Origin: Callaeas wilsoni
Taxonomy: Eukaryota > Chordata > Aves > Passeriformes > Callaeidae
Direction of reading: 5' to 3'
Assembly: GCA_013398955.1 (NCBI GenBank)
Contig: VWPU01017390.1
Coordinates: forward strand, 1 to 64,000
Length of the DNA: 64,000 bases
Below are positions 12,201 through 22,285 of this stretch, one piece after another. Under the pieces are notes generated by a model. It was not told where the DNA came from. It searched no databases and saw only the letters and a program-made list of their open reading frames with translations. Position numbers and translations under genes: made by a program. Position 1 is the stretch's first letter; each line of letters opens with the position of its first letter.

Positions 12201-15200
12201 CAGCTGAATCCTGTGGGAGAGTCCTCTTAGAGCAGCTTTCCTCTGCGGTGGACTCTCCTGACAAGATCACAGACGGCTTTTGGTCTCTGAGTGTCATGAT
12301 GAACATCTAGTTGGGTCTATTTTTACATCTGAAATATGTTGAAAGATGCTGTGGTGAGAAGAAGCAGTACAGTAAGATTTGGAAGCAGTCTATACATGGT
12401 AATGCTTTTGGGGACAGTATGCATTTTCCTTCCAGTTCCTGAAATTTCTTGTGTCTGTAAAACTTGAATTAGCATCAAGAAAATAGTCATGACCATACAA
12501 TATTTTGATTTTCTCTTTGTGCACCAAGACTGAAGTTCTGTGCTTTATAGCTGCTCTGATATGTCCTTTTGAGCTTCAAAATTTTCTAATAAAATAAATT
12601 AATTCTGGGAGTTATTGCTACTCTAAACAATTAATTGAGAAGAAAAATAATGATACACCTTAATCTTTTTTCACTTAGTGAAATGCTTTTCTTCACCCTT
12701 TTATTCTGCCCTGAGTGATGGTACAATATCAGAACAGCATTTCAAGGCATGAGAGAGAAAATATTTTGAACTGAGAAGCTGGAGAAGTGGTTGAAGAAGT
12801 GGCTGAAACCTCAGCTACTTTAACTACTGTTTATGGTGGGAATTGGGCAACTGACAGTTTTGACCAGATTATCCCTGGGTTTAGTGTGTCTGTCACTTCA
12901 GCGAGATTACAGACGCCACGTTTTGTTGTGAACTGTTTTGCCTGTGGTATGTAATCGGGATCCTGGCTGTGACAGGTCAGCTTTGGCAGACCTACCACCC
13001 TTGCTGGTTCGGGAGGTGACGGGTACCTGCTCAGCACACAGGTGCCGAGGTGTCTCCTGTCATCTCCATGCATTGCCACACTCTCTCAGCCGCCACCAGC
13101 TTGCTGCATCCTTATGGCCTGTGGGGCTGAGTGCTGTGATGTCTTGGCACTTGCAAAATGGACCCAGCTTGACTTGCCTGGGAGCAGAGCTGCTCTTTGC
13201 TTGTGTTTTAGAAAGAAAGGGGTGAGATGTTGCTTGTTTAGCTCCTGGAGACAGCCAGTCCTTAGAAGATGACTACTGGTAAGAGCTGTGATAATGAAGC
13301 AGAATAGTGATGTGATCTATTAATTTTTCTTTTTTTGTTGTTTTCTTCCACATTTCAGGAGGGGTGCTTGTGGCCTTCAGAAAGCTCGGTTTCACGCCAG
13401 GGTGCTTCAGAGGTACTGACAGATTTCTGACTATCTTCACCAAGTGCTTTCTTTTTTTTCCTGTAATATATATTTGATTCCTTTCAAAAACATGTGTCTG
13501 TTTTTAGTAAAGAAAGCTTTTTTGGTGTAGTTCACACTGTCATCTAAGCCTGCCTTAACACGTGTTTTATAAATGCCTGAGACCTTTTCATTAAAAGAAT
13601 GAAATTCTGCCTTCCTGACACCTCATCTCCATCAGCAACTCCCTGTGTCATAGTAGGCATTCACAAGTAAGTCGTGGAGGTGTGTCTCTTTCACGCGGTG
13701 GCTCAGTAATTTGAGTATTCATTGGAAGCTGGGAGACCAGTTCCTCTTGTCCTTGAACTTTTCTTGGATTTACAGCATGTGTGCTGTCACCAGTGTCTTC
13801 CATCTTCCAGCTAGCACAGATCCCTTGTCTATGAAATAATTTGTGGGTATATTGCTCTGAGTGGTCCAGCTGTCCCATGACAAACAGCAGAACTTCCTGG
13901 TGGTTGGCCCTGCATCTGTGAAGGTCAAGGGTTGAAGACCCTGCAGGGATCCAAAAAGTAGAAGAGCAGTTTGATAAATCTAGGTCTGAGAAGCTGCTGC
14001 GTCTGTCCAGATCTGGGAGAGACCAAGTGAGGAGCAATAGCACCTCAGAGAGTATCTTGAACTTTTGTAAAGTTGCTTTTATAAAGCTCGGCCTTCTCCA
14101 TGGTTTAATATACCAGGGTCATATTTTCCATCACAATGCAGAAGCTTTGTAGGTTCTCCCCAGAGGCTGAGTTCTGGCTGAGAACTGAGGGGGAGGAATA
14201 CACCTGATACACTCTGATAGTGAAGGTGTGAGATATACTGAGCCTTTACAAAATGTACTAAAATGACCATCTGAATTATTTGGGGAGGGGGAAGCTCAGA
14301 CTGCGGCTGAAATTCAGTATTGGGACATTGTTGTAGAACTAGTCAGTTATCGAGACTAGGGAGAATTAGCTTCCTGGTTTCAGAAACAGAATCATTTGCT
14401 TTTGCTCGGAATGTTTTAATGTCAGAAGGAGCTGTGTGGGGTCTTGGTCTTCCTTTGTGCAGTTGTTCTCAGGTGTGCTGGATCCTCCCCGCACCTCCTG
14501 CCTGTTCACCTGCACGCACGTGGCAGCACGTGTGCGCGGTATCTGCTGGGTTTAACCTCTGAGACAGGTGGCAAAAAGAAGCGTTCTTTGTAAAGTTCGT
14601 TGTGAAGATGGAGCACCTGCAGTGCTTTGAGCAGATGTGGAGTCACGCGTGTCTCTCTTCCCGTTTCAGATCATGTACGCCCCAAGGTCCAGGGACAGGT
14701 TTACCACCCCATCTTTTATGCAGCGGGACCGTTTCAGTCGCTTCCAGCCCACCTACCCTTACATGCAGCATGAGATTGACCTTCCTCCGACCATCTCCCT
14801 CTCCGACGGGGAAGAGCCACCGCCGTACCAGGGCCCGTGCACCCTGCAGCTCCGGGACCCCGAGCAGCAGATGGAGCTCAACCGGGAATCCGTCAGGGCG
14901 CCGCCCAACCGAACCATTTTTGATAGCGACTTGATAGACATCTCCATGTACAATGGGGGTCCCTGCCCACCCAGCAGCAATTCGGGCATAAGTGCAACCA
15001 ACTACAGCAGTAATGGAAGGATGGAAGGACCACCCCCGACGTACAGCGAGGTCATGGGGCATTACCCAGGCTCCTCTTTTTTCCATCACCAGCACAGCAA
15101 CATGCCTCCTTCCTCGCAGAGGGGGAGCAGACTTCAGTTTCAGCAGAACAATTCAGAGAGCACAATAGTCCCCAGCAAAGGCCAAGACCGGAAACCAGGA

Positions 15201-15212
15201 AACCTGGTCTAA
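164..15212 (+). CDS. LDLRAD4: LDLRAD4, short isoform: low-density lipoprotein receptor class A domain-containing protein 4 (spliced, 4 coding exons)
   Basis: The spliced frame joins 164-233, 3253-3407, 13359-13412 and 14670-15212 into 273 residues. LDLRAD4 and its paralogue PMEPA1 are single-pass membrane proteins that bind SMAD2/3 and recruit NEDD4-type ubiquitin ligases to limit TGF-beta signalling (family knowledge). Visible here are a hydrophobic membrane segment at about residues 28-50, a first PY motif PPPY at 143-146, the SMAD-interaction motif PPNR at 171-174, and a second PY motif PPTY at 215-218. The C-terminus ends KPGNLV, as in human LDLRAD4. The match to LDLRAD4 rather than PMEPA1 rests on the STRSFINR stretch and this C-terminus. 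The LDL-receptor class A exons of the long isoform are absent and should lie upstream of the window. All exon phases agree. The first exon is the least certain part. Confidence 0.93.
234..3252 (+). other. LDLRAD4: LDLRAD4 intron 1
   Basis: Bounded by GTACCG at 234 and a pyrimidine-rich acceptor ending TTTTAG at 3252. Apart from the GC-rich first 150 bases it is ordinary AT-rich intron sequence. I see no further exon, RNA gene or clear repeat in it. Confidence 0.65.
3253..3407 (+). CDS. LDLRAD4: LDLRAD4 transmembrane exon
   Basis: Encodes ELEFVQ followed by a run of Ile/Val (the membrane anchor), then [16 protein letters not shown], the diagnostic juxtamembrane stretch shared by LDLRAD4 and PMEPA1. 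The exon is 155 bases, opens after TTTTAG and closes on a complete codon (ACG) before GTGAGT at 3408. The basic residues after the membrane segment predict a cytoplasmic C-terminal tail. Confidence 0.95.
8385..8545 (+). mobile_element. MIR-like SINE relic
   Basis: The phrase CGCCTTGGGCAACTTGCTTC near 8433, followed by GGATAATAGTACTTACTCC near 8473 and a TTGAATGAAATGAAGATTA tail, follows the order of the MIR core and 3' region recalled from mammals (TGTGACCTTGGGCAAGTTAC, then GGATAATAATAGTACCTACC). It is highly diverged, as expected for an ancient amniote SINE, and lies in LDLRAD4 intron 2. Confidence 0.6.
9215..9757 (-). mobile_element. Solo endogenous-retrovirus LTR with 5-bp target duplication
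   Basis: A 543-bp unit begins TGTCATGGTTTAACCCCAGC and ends AAGCACA on the + strand, i.e. TG...CA, and is flanked on both sides by GGGAT (9210-9214 and 9758-9762). The wording of both ends matches a very common avian LTR family that I recall, read in the - direction from 9757 (start TGTGCTTATTATAGCAGGG). A 5-bp duplication fits ERVL-type integration. No internal retroviral genes remain, so it is a recombined solo LTR. Reading frames within it, up to 131 codons, are fortuitous. Confidence 0.9.
13359..13412 (+). CDS. LDLRAD4: LDLRAD4 54-base cytoplasmic exon
   Basis: This small phase-0 exon encodes [18 protein letters not shown], between CATTTCAG and a GAG|GTACTG donor. The EGCLWPS stretch is conserved in LDLRAD4 and PMEPA1 (recalled). 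Because it is 54 bases and begins and ends at codon boundaries, it can be skipped without frameshift, giving a form 18 residues shorter. It is part of the cytoplasmic tail. Confidence 0.92.
13413..14669 (+). other. LDLRAD4: LDLRAD4 intron 3
   Basis: Runs from GTACTG to CCGTTTCAG. No repeat or additional exon is recognised. The final 150 bases are richer in GC and run into the large last exon. Confidence 0.85.
14670..15212 (+). CDS. LDLRAD4: LDLRAD4 last coding exon (PY motifs, SMAD-interaction motif)
   Basis: Encodes 180 residues from [11 protein letters not shown] to KPGNLV followed by TAA at 15210-15212. It holds both NEDD4-binding PY motifs (PPPY, PPTY) and the PPNR SMAD-interaction motif, all intact. 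The segment [20 protein letters not shown] is nearly invariant in the family. The exon is noticeably GC-richer than the flanking introns, typical of constrained coding sequence. Confidence 0.97.
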   Translation: MMYAPRSRDRFTTPSFMQRDRFSRFQPTYPYMQHEIDLPPTISLSDGEEPPPYQGPCTLQLRDPEQQMELNRESVRAPPNRTIFDSDLIDISMYNGGPCPPSSNSGISATNYSSNGRMEGPPPTYSEVMGHYPGSSFFHHQHSNMPPSSQRGSRLQFQQNNSESTIVPSKGQDRKPGNLV

Positions 15213-15471
15213 GTTACCCGCCCAGGTGCATTTGGACTGAAGACAGGAGATCCAAGCAGGGCAGTGGAGGAAGACCCCCGTGCTCCGGTGCACAGTGTTG
15301 TTACGTTTCACGTGGTACACCTGAGTAAAACCAAACGTGCAAACCAGTTCTTTGTTTCTGATTCCTTTCAGGGGAATTGCATGCAAAGCAGATTGAAAGA
15401 AATACAAACTTCCATTCAGTTTGTCTATGAGCAGTGTTTCAGGGGAGGGGGGGGATATATTATTTTTTTTT

Positions 15472-15477
15472 AATAAA
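15472..15477 (+). terminator. LDLRAD4: Poly(A) signal AATAAA (proximal)
   Basis: Canonical hexamer 260 bases after the stop codon, after a G-run and T-run. Downstream sequence is AT-rich with few GT elements, so usage is uncertain. Confidence 0.4.
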
Positions 15478-16268
15478 CTATTTCAATTATTTAATTCTAA
15501 AAGTTAACTTAGCACAGAAATGAGGCTTGTACAGCCTGTTTTATACTCACTGAATGGCAGAAGGAAGAAGGTGGTTTTGCTAGACAAATGGGGGAAGAAT
15601 TGGCCAGTTTGCTTTTTTTTTTCTCCCAGGGTGTGAATTTTTTTTAATATGAAACAAAATTCCTGTTCTGTGTGCCAAGGTATAAAGTTGAGAACTTAGA
15701 TGAATGCAAGGAATTAATTTGTGTTGTGATAAATGTGTTTTAAAAAGTTGCACTATCTTAATGTTTTAAAAAAATATATATGAGGGAACTGTTTTATGTG
15801 AAGTTCTTCTATATGTTGTCGTTTCACCTGTGGAATAATGATAGAGCCCCAGAAGTAATCTGGAGGAGTTTGCCCCCTCCCCCTGGGTTTGCTAGAAGAT
15901 GGGGACAGGACTTAGCCTAACATCTCTTGACTTTTACAATTCAAGAAATACAGGGACACTTGTCTTTGCAATAATTTGCATTCAAATAACAGTGTATCAA
16001 TGAAGTGTCTTGGAGACTTTTGGATGGAAGAAGGCAAATTTGAAATCCCAGCATTTTCCATCACTTAAGGTTTAGCTATTTTGCAGTGTAGACTATTTCT
16101 TTCATAAATGGCAAAACTAAAATTCCCAGATGTGTTGATTTGTATTGATTCTAAGTGCTGCCATTCTTTTCCTTTTCATAATGCAGTATCACCAGTACTT
16201 ACCATTCTAGAGATTTTTGTCCTCACTGTAGCCTGAAATGTATTTAGTCACATATCATGACATTATGC

Positions 16269-16274
16269 AATAAA
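16269..16274 (+). terminator. LDLRAD4: Poly(A) signal AATAAA
   Basis: Canonical hexamer followed within 40 bases by GTGCAGGGTGGG and a long T run, the GT/T-rich downstream context expected of a working cleavage site. Best candidate for a roughly 1.1-kb 3' UTR. Confidence 0.5.
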
Positions 16275-17130
16275 TTGTTTGAAAGTGCAGGGTGGGATTT
16301 TTTTTCCCCTGCATCGCTGTTCAAGTACGTGAGACTGTTGTGGTTTTCGCTCTCCATTTCATCCTTTCAGATGCTGAAGTTCAGCCCTGGAGGTCCGTCC
16401 TGTTGAAGTGAGGGGGGCCCTTGTGGCTAAACCCCGCCGTGGTGTTTCTGCAGCAGTACCGAGAGCGCTCTCGGCAGTGGTGCCACCTCCTGCCGCGTAG
16501 CCCTGGCAGGGTGGGAGCACCAGGAATTCTCCCTGCAAACCGTTTTGCTCTGGGCCCTGTTGTGGAAACCCTCCTGGGTGCATGACGTCTGCGTGACGCC
16601 AGCAGGACTGCACTCATGGGTAAAGGTGACTCACGCGTTAACCAAGTGTCTGTAAGCCCTGATTTTTGCTATGCTGGCCTGGAGAGTAGTTGGAAAGTGT
16701 TACCTGCCTGTGTCGTGGCACGTGGGGTGTTTCTTCACTGGCTGTTCCCGTGTGGAAGCATGCGCGGCACTGGAACTCGGTTGGCAAAAGGTGATAGTGG
16801 CATCACAAGCACATGAAAAAGCACAAATTGCACTTAAAATGCATTTTGGAAATGGACTTAAAAGTAAGAATCTTTAGCGTCTTAGTTTGAATAATTTCTA
16901 ATATGTAGGTGTATGAGTGTGTCATAGACCTTTTCACTTTAAGATCTTTCACTTTTTTCTATTTTCCCGAGCCTTGTGCTTGGTTGCGGGCAGCAGCCGC
17001 TGAGTGCCCCAAGGGCACTGATGCCCTGGTCCCATGGCTGGAGGCTGGATTTCTGCAGGACTTCTGTACACGGGAGGCTCTGATAACTGAAGTGCATCTT
17101 TGATCTATGCAGAGTTTTAATGCCAAAACT

Positions 17131-17156
17131 GTGTGTGTGTGTCTGCGTGTGTGTGT
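17131..17156 (+). repeat. GT microsatellite, interrupted
   Basis: GTGTGTGTGTGT, then CTGC, then GTGTGTGTGT. Short dinucleotide tract, likely length-variable between individuals. Confidence 0.85.
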
Positions 17157-18082
17157 CTTTTGGGCCTCAGTGTAGATTTGTTTTCTTCATAAGGTAATTT
17201 GATTCTATTCTACTTTAGAAAACATTTTTGTAACTGTTAGTCTGAATACACAGCCCCATTTGTCTCTGTAATTGTTACTTTGGTCTGAGTCACGCTGGTA
17301 ATGCAGAGTAAAGCTGCCTTTTATGGTATGTATTAACTGGAGGGAGACATAGACGTGGGATTCACTTATTTTTTTTCCTCTCAGACTTGCAGGACAGGTG
17401 TTTAGAAGATGACTAGGTGGCTTTCAGTCAGCTGGGGCTCTCATCACTGTCTGGTTCCTGGGAATAAAATTAGATTTTTGCAAACAACCTACGAACATAA
17501 TTCCTAGTTAAAAACAACAAACAAACAAACAAAACCCAACCAGAAGACAAAGCCAGCAAATGTTGGTTTTGGTCTTCAGTGACTTTTGTCACTTGAGGAG
17601 TGAGCCTTTAAGCCAGAGAATGTGAGTGCCTACACAGATACTGTGCTGTTGCCTAAATGAGGATTGATTAGCCAAGAAGCCTTCAGGTGAGAACAGCTGG
17701 AACTCAGTTGTCATGGCAGAGCACACCTGGACTGGGCCCTGGGCTTGAACTGGTTGAAGACCAACTTTCACTAACTTTTCCCCATGTGCAGATCTCAGCA
17801 AAGTGAGCCTTGAAGTTGCCTTCAAAGTCACCTCTTGGGAACATACTTTCGTTAAAAACAGCCCTTTGCCATCCTTTGTCCTCTCTGCATGCCAGTGGAT
17901 TTATGCACTTCCCATGAACACTGTCCAGTATGCTGTCTCTTAATTTTTCTTGGCTGAGGAAATTTTTCTGCATGGAAAATGTAGCCTTTTCCTGTTCTTT
18001 AGAAAAGATTTGTTTAAAAATAACTTGGTATTTGCTTACCTAATAGTTGCATGTCCTCTTGCATCTTCATCTTCTCATCCTA

Positions 18083-18600
18083 AAATCATAGAATATGCTG
18101 AGTTGGCAGGGACCCATCAGGATCATTGAATTCAACTCCTGGCCCTGCACAGAACCATCCCCAAGAGTCACACCATGTGCCTGAGAGCATTGTCCAAATG
18201 CTTCTTGAACTCTGTCAGGCTTGGTGCTGTGACCACTTCCCCAGGGAGCCTGTTCCAGTGCCCAACCACCCTCTGGGGGAAGAATCTTTTCCGAATACCC
18301 AACCTAAACCTCCTCTGGCACAGCTTCCAGCCATTTCCTTGGGTCCTGTCACTGGTCACCAGAGTGAGGAGATGGGTAGCTGCCCCTCCTCTTTCCCCCA
18401 TGAGGAAGTTGTAACTGCACTAAGGTCTCCCCTCAGTCTCCTCTTCTCCAGGCTGGACAAACCTCAGCCATTCTTCATATGGCTTCTGCTTGGGGCCCTT
18501 CATCATCCTCATGGCCCTCCTTTGGACACTCTCCAATGGCTTAATGTCATGCTCTGCTTTTCCCAATGTAATGTGCAGACAGTACCTCTCAGCTCTGCGA
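18083..18600 (-). mobile_element. CR1 LINE 3' fragment
   Basis: Begins with AAATCATAGAATATGCTGAG and continues with AATTCAACTCCTGGCCCTGC and CTGTTCCAGTGCCCAACCAC, which is the reverse complement of the 3' end of avian CR1 retroposons (recalled). About 520 bases of the 3' region survive, truncated at the 5' side as is typical. The reading frame of 180 codons across it is not a functional ORF. The element lies in the probable 3' UTR of LDLRAD4, in antisense. Confidence 0.9.
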
Positions 18601-21600
18601 GTGTAGTGACCAGTTTACTTGCTATAGGTGAGCCTGCAATCTGCTACTTCTCTTTTGGGGCCTCTTAGCAGTAAATAGGCTATTTTCTGATGGATATTAG
18701 TGCTCTCCCATGGAAAGGCAGTCACAGTGTAACATTGAAACACTGTGGGTTTTCTGCTTTTTCTTCTGTTGAAGTGGTAGAGAATCTGCTCTTGATAACA
18801 GAACAGAGTGGTAAAAGAAATACCAGAATTAGATAGCACTATTAATCTTTACAGGCTTAGAAATTGGTGAGCTCTGAAGATAGGTAATTCTCTGAAGCAT
18901 TTATGGAAGACAAACTTTGAAAATATCCAGAATTTATAGACTGTATTCCAGAGCCACTCAATGAAACTTTGTATAAATTATAAAAGATTTCTGCAAACAT
19001 TGTAGCATTAATTGTGTAGATTTTACCTCCATAGTAGTGTTCTGGTTTATGTCTCATGCACAAAACCCACATAATATGTGTGTGGTTTTTTCTATGTGAT
19101 GGATCATATTTGCCTGAATTCTGGCTGCATCCTCTGACTTTGCCCAGTAACCTGTGTTCCCAAAATTCAGTACAGTGATGTCCCTACTTTAGAAATTTTC
19201 AGGTTAAAAGATTACTTTTTCTTTTAAATGCACCTTTATGAAACAAAGTTTCGTGACCTCTGTCCTACTGCTAAGATTAATTTTTCCCTTATGTGTCTTG
19301 GCATGGCTCTCTTCTTGATCCTAAATATGCCCTGTCTTTGGTGTTTTTGTATGATCTTTCAGGGCTAGAAAAGGCAGAGAGTTTAGAAACAGAAAAAAAA
19401 GGTTTCTCTCCCAGTTTACCAATGGAACACTTGGCACTTAGCTCTAATTCTGTACCTGTGTCTAGCACAGTTGTGGTTGGACTCCTCTCAGTGCTGGACA
19501 AGCAGGCTGAGTGTGATGCTGCTTAGAAGATATGGGTGAGGAATGTGAAGAGGGGTACCCAGCCAACAGCGCAGGGTTCAGATCCCTTTCCCAGCATGTG
19601 TGGCACGTGCAGAATTCACAGGACTTTGCATAATAGGATGTTTTCATTAGGGAGGATCTAATTATGCTGCTCCTGGTCTTGTCACTGATGAACTCTGCAC
19701 TTAGCCCAGTCTGAAGCTGATGGGACTTTATTACAGCATAATTTTCCCTTGTAAGTATGAAAACTCAAGCACGTGCCCCATGTACAAGTTCTTGATGGCT
19801 AGTGAGGAAGATGTTAGCATTCCTGCACTCATGGAATCTGCAGGAACCATGGGCTAAGCTGTGCTTCATTTGGCTTTTTAGTGCTGCTCGTCCACTTCTT
19901 CCACCAGTTTGTCCCAGCTGGAAGCTGCTTCTGTTATATGCCAAATCTCTGAATGTTCTTGCTGCAGATATATTTTTTCAAAAGTGTCATTGAGAGTTCT
20001 TTTTTCTTCTGTAAATGGGATGCAGGGAAGGGTAAGGAGCAAAATTACATTGTTTATTCAAGAAGGCACTTCTTTGCAGTAGAGAAGAAATCCTTGTCCT
20101 GCTGGAGAGCCCCGTGTGGAGGCTGTCGGGAACAGAGCTGACTGAGGCAGTCGTTTCTAACTCTGCCAGGTAGTGATAGATTGGACCGTAAAACTGACAC
20201 TGATCTGTAAGGAATGTTTGAATGTTTTGGAGCAGATTGATTGCTAACCTTTCTCTGACTCTGTCCCTGAATGCTCATGGTGGCTAAGGTAACCTGATTT
20301 CATAGGCAAGGAGAACAAAATAGTATGTTGGTGTAGATATACATCAATATTTCTCTTTGCTTTTTTTTTTTCCCCCAAGGATAAACAGTAGGCTTGCTGG
20401 GACATTTGAAAGTATTTAGGATTATTCACAGGTTCTCTCTGGTCATTATCATTAAGTCATGTCCGTGCACATACAGACCTGCGTGCAAACTTGTCCCCTT
20501 GATTATGTCTGTACTACTAGCTATTCCATGAGCACCTTCTAGAAGTGCTAAATGGCTATGTGTTGTGCTCTCAGGAACAATGGCAGGTCATTTGTCAAAC
20601 AGCTGGAAGCATGAGCAATATTTGCTTTTCAGACCTGTAAATGTCATGACCCATGTTTTTATCAGTAGGGGCTTTCTTGCTGCACCAATTCCTGCCTGTC
20701 ACCTGGTGTGCTCGTGCATCTTCCGTCCAACAGCTCTCTCTGCTTTTGGTTGAGCTTTGAAAAATCTTCGTGCTTTGGGATAACCCCAATGCAGACCTCA
20801 TGTATTGATGTACAGGAAGGAAGTATACTTAGTGTACTCTAAATCTTATAAGCATGTTTTTTCAGACCTAGCTGATGACGAGAACCAAGTGATCCTTCCG
20901 TGCAGTGGGTTCAGTGGCTTTTGATTACATCTTTGTTTTTTAGATAAAGGCTGTTGCACATAATTTAGTTACACATATCTGGTCTTTCCGTGCACTGCGT
21001 TGCCTGCTTGCCAACCAGTGCAGTTACAACTTTGCTCCTAAACTAGCCCCAAATGTGTCAATTGTTTCAGCCCGTGGAAAGAGGCAGTCTTACTGAGTTG
21101 TCTGAAACCTCTTGAGGCCTTTTAGAACATGGAGAAGTCCCTTGTGAGGATGTGTTGAACTTAGAGAGGTTTCCCGTCCAAAAACTGTTCTGTATGTTTT
21201 GTAAGGAAATTCAAGTTTAAGGTTTTGAGAGTGTACTGACTGAAAACATTGGTAAGATTTTTTTTTAATAGTTAATATGTTGTTTGCCAGCCTGCTGTCA
21301 GTAATCAGAGATGTAAATTACCTTTTGATCCACCTCTGATTGCATTGTTGGGCTGGCAAAAGCCCTGTTGGGCACACTTGCACCAGCAAAACAAAGAGTA
21401 GTTTCCCTGGTGCAGCTCTGGGAAATTAACAGAAGCTGCACCCCTAAGTTCATCCTCCAAAACCAATGTGAGACCTGCATTGCCTCTTCCCAGCAAACTG
21501 AAGCATAGAGGTGTTTTGATGAAGTGCTTTGCCGCGCTATTTAGTACCACAGACATGCAGTGGAGTAGCCTACTGATGTTTCCTTGAAATTGTCATTGGC

Positions 21601-21930
21601 ATTAAATGTATTTCAGGACTGCTAATGCTGTTTTTGTAACCAACCAGTACAGTTCTGCTGTTTTTGAAAGGGAAGACCAAGGACAAATTTGTACTGAGAA
21701 GTGTCACAAACTCTCCTGGCTCTTACTTCTGCCTTGCTGGTGTCTCTTCATTTTTTTAGGCTGAACACAAGCAAGCTGGGTATTGCTAGCATTGCTTTCT
21801 TGCTATAAAACAGCTTACCTTTTTATGTTGATTAACGATAAAAAACAAAACTGTAACGTAGATCTATTTCCCCTGCCCTCTGACAGCCGTGTTGGTTTAC
21901 TGATGACGCTGCCATTTCTTTGCTATATTG

Positions 21931-21957
21931 CTGCTGCTGCTGCCGCTGCTGCTGCTG
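21931..21957 (+). repeat. CTG trinucleotide tract
   Basis: Nine CTG-type triplets with one CCG interruption, in the probable LDLRAD4 3' UTR. Antisense reading gives a short Ser/Gln run, which is not a gene. Confidence 0.9.
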
Positions 21958-22215
21958 TTTGAAGTGGTTTGGTGTGTGAGCTTTCTGAAACAACATGGTG
22001 TGTGTTGGATCTCGTGGGTGACGAAGCTGTCTCTTTTCTTCTTCCTTTCTCTCCTGGGTTTGTGCTTGTCTGTCTGCTGTGGTAGGTTTATTAATAAATT
22101 AAATACGTCCTTATTAGATATAATTTTGAGGAGGTTTGCATGTCCGTAGTTTGTAAGCAACTAAGGTGCCTCATGTTCAGGTCTGAGCAGATAGGAATCC
22201 CCTTGCACTCAAGAG

Positions 22216-22285
22216 GGCCTGATCCAAAGCCTGCTGAAGTTGGTAGGAAGACTCTTGCCAACTTCAGGGGGCTTTGCATCAGGCC
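22216..22285. repeat. Near-perfect 28-bp inverted repeat (hairpin)
   Basis: Left arm 22216-22243 (starts GGCCTGATCCAAAGC) and right arm 22258-22285 (ends GCATCAGGCC) are complementary at 25 of 28 positions, one mismatch being a T-G wobble, with a 14-base loop. The wording GGCCTGATCCAAAGCC resembles palindromic MITE-like elements abundant in crocodilian and other sauropsid genomes (recalled, for example Chompy-type). In RNA it would form a stable stem. Confidence 0.8.

Larger units (their letters stand above)
3408..13358 (+). other. LDLRAD4: LDLRAD4 intron 2
   Basis: About 9.95 kb between GTGAGT and CATTTCAG. It contains a MIR relic at about 8385-8545 and a solo ERV LTR at 9215-9757, described separately. 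Several reading frames of 100-180 codons lie here, but none shows a protein family, flanking splice logic or codon bias. I see nothing else I can support. Confidence 0.8.

Noticed and set aside
13648..14043. Open frame of 131 codons on the - strand
   Set aside because: Intronic, no recognisable domain and no splice or promoter context.
14643..15095. Open frame of 150 codons on the - strand
   Set aside because: Antisense shadow of the GC-rich LDLRAD4 last exon.
17514..17535. AAAC-type repeat run
   Set aside because: Simple A-rich low complexity. Not a poly(A) tail of a recognised retrocopy.
18126..18668. Open frame of 180 codons on the + strand
   Set aside because: Reads antisense through a CR1 3' fragment.
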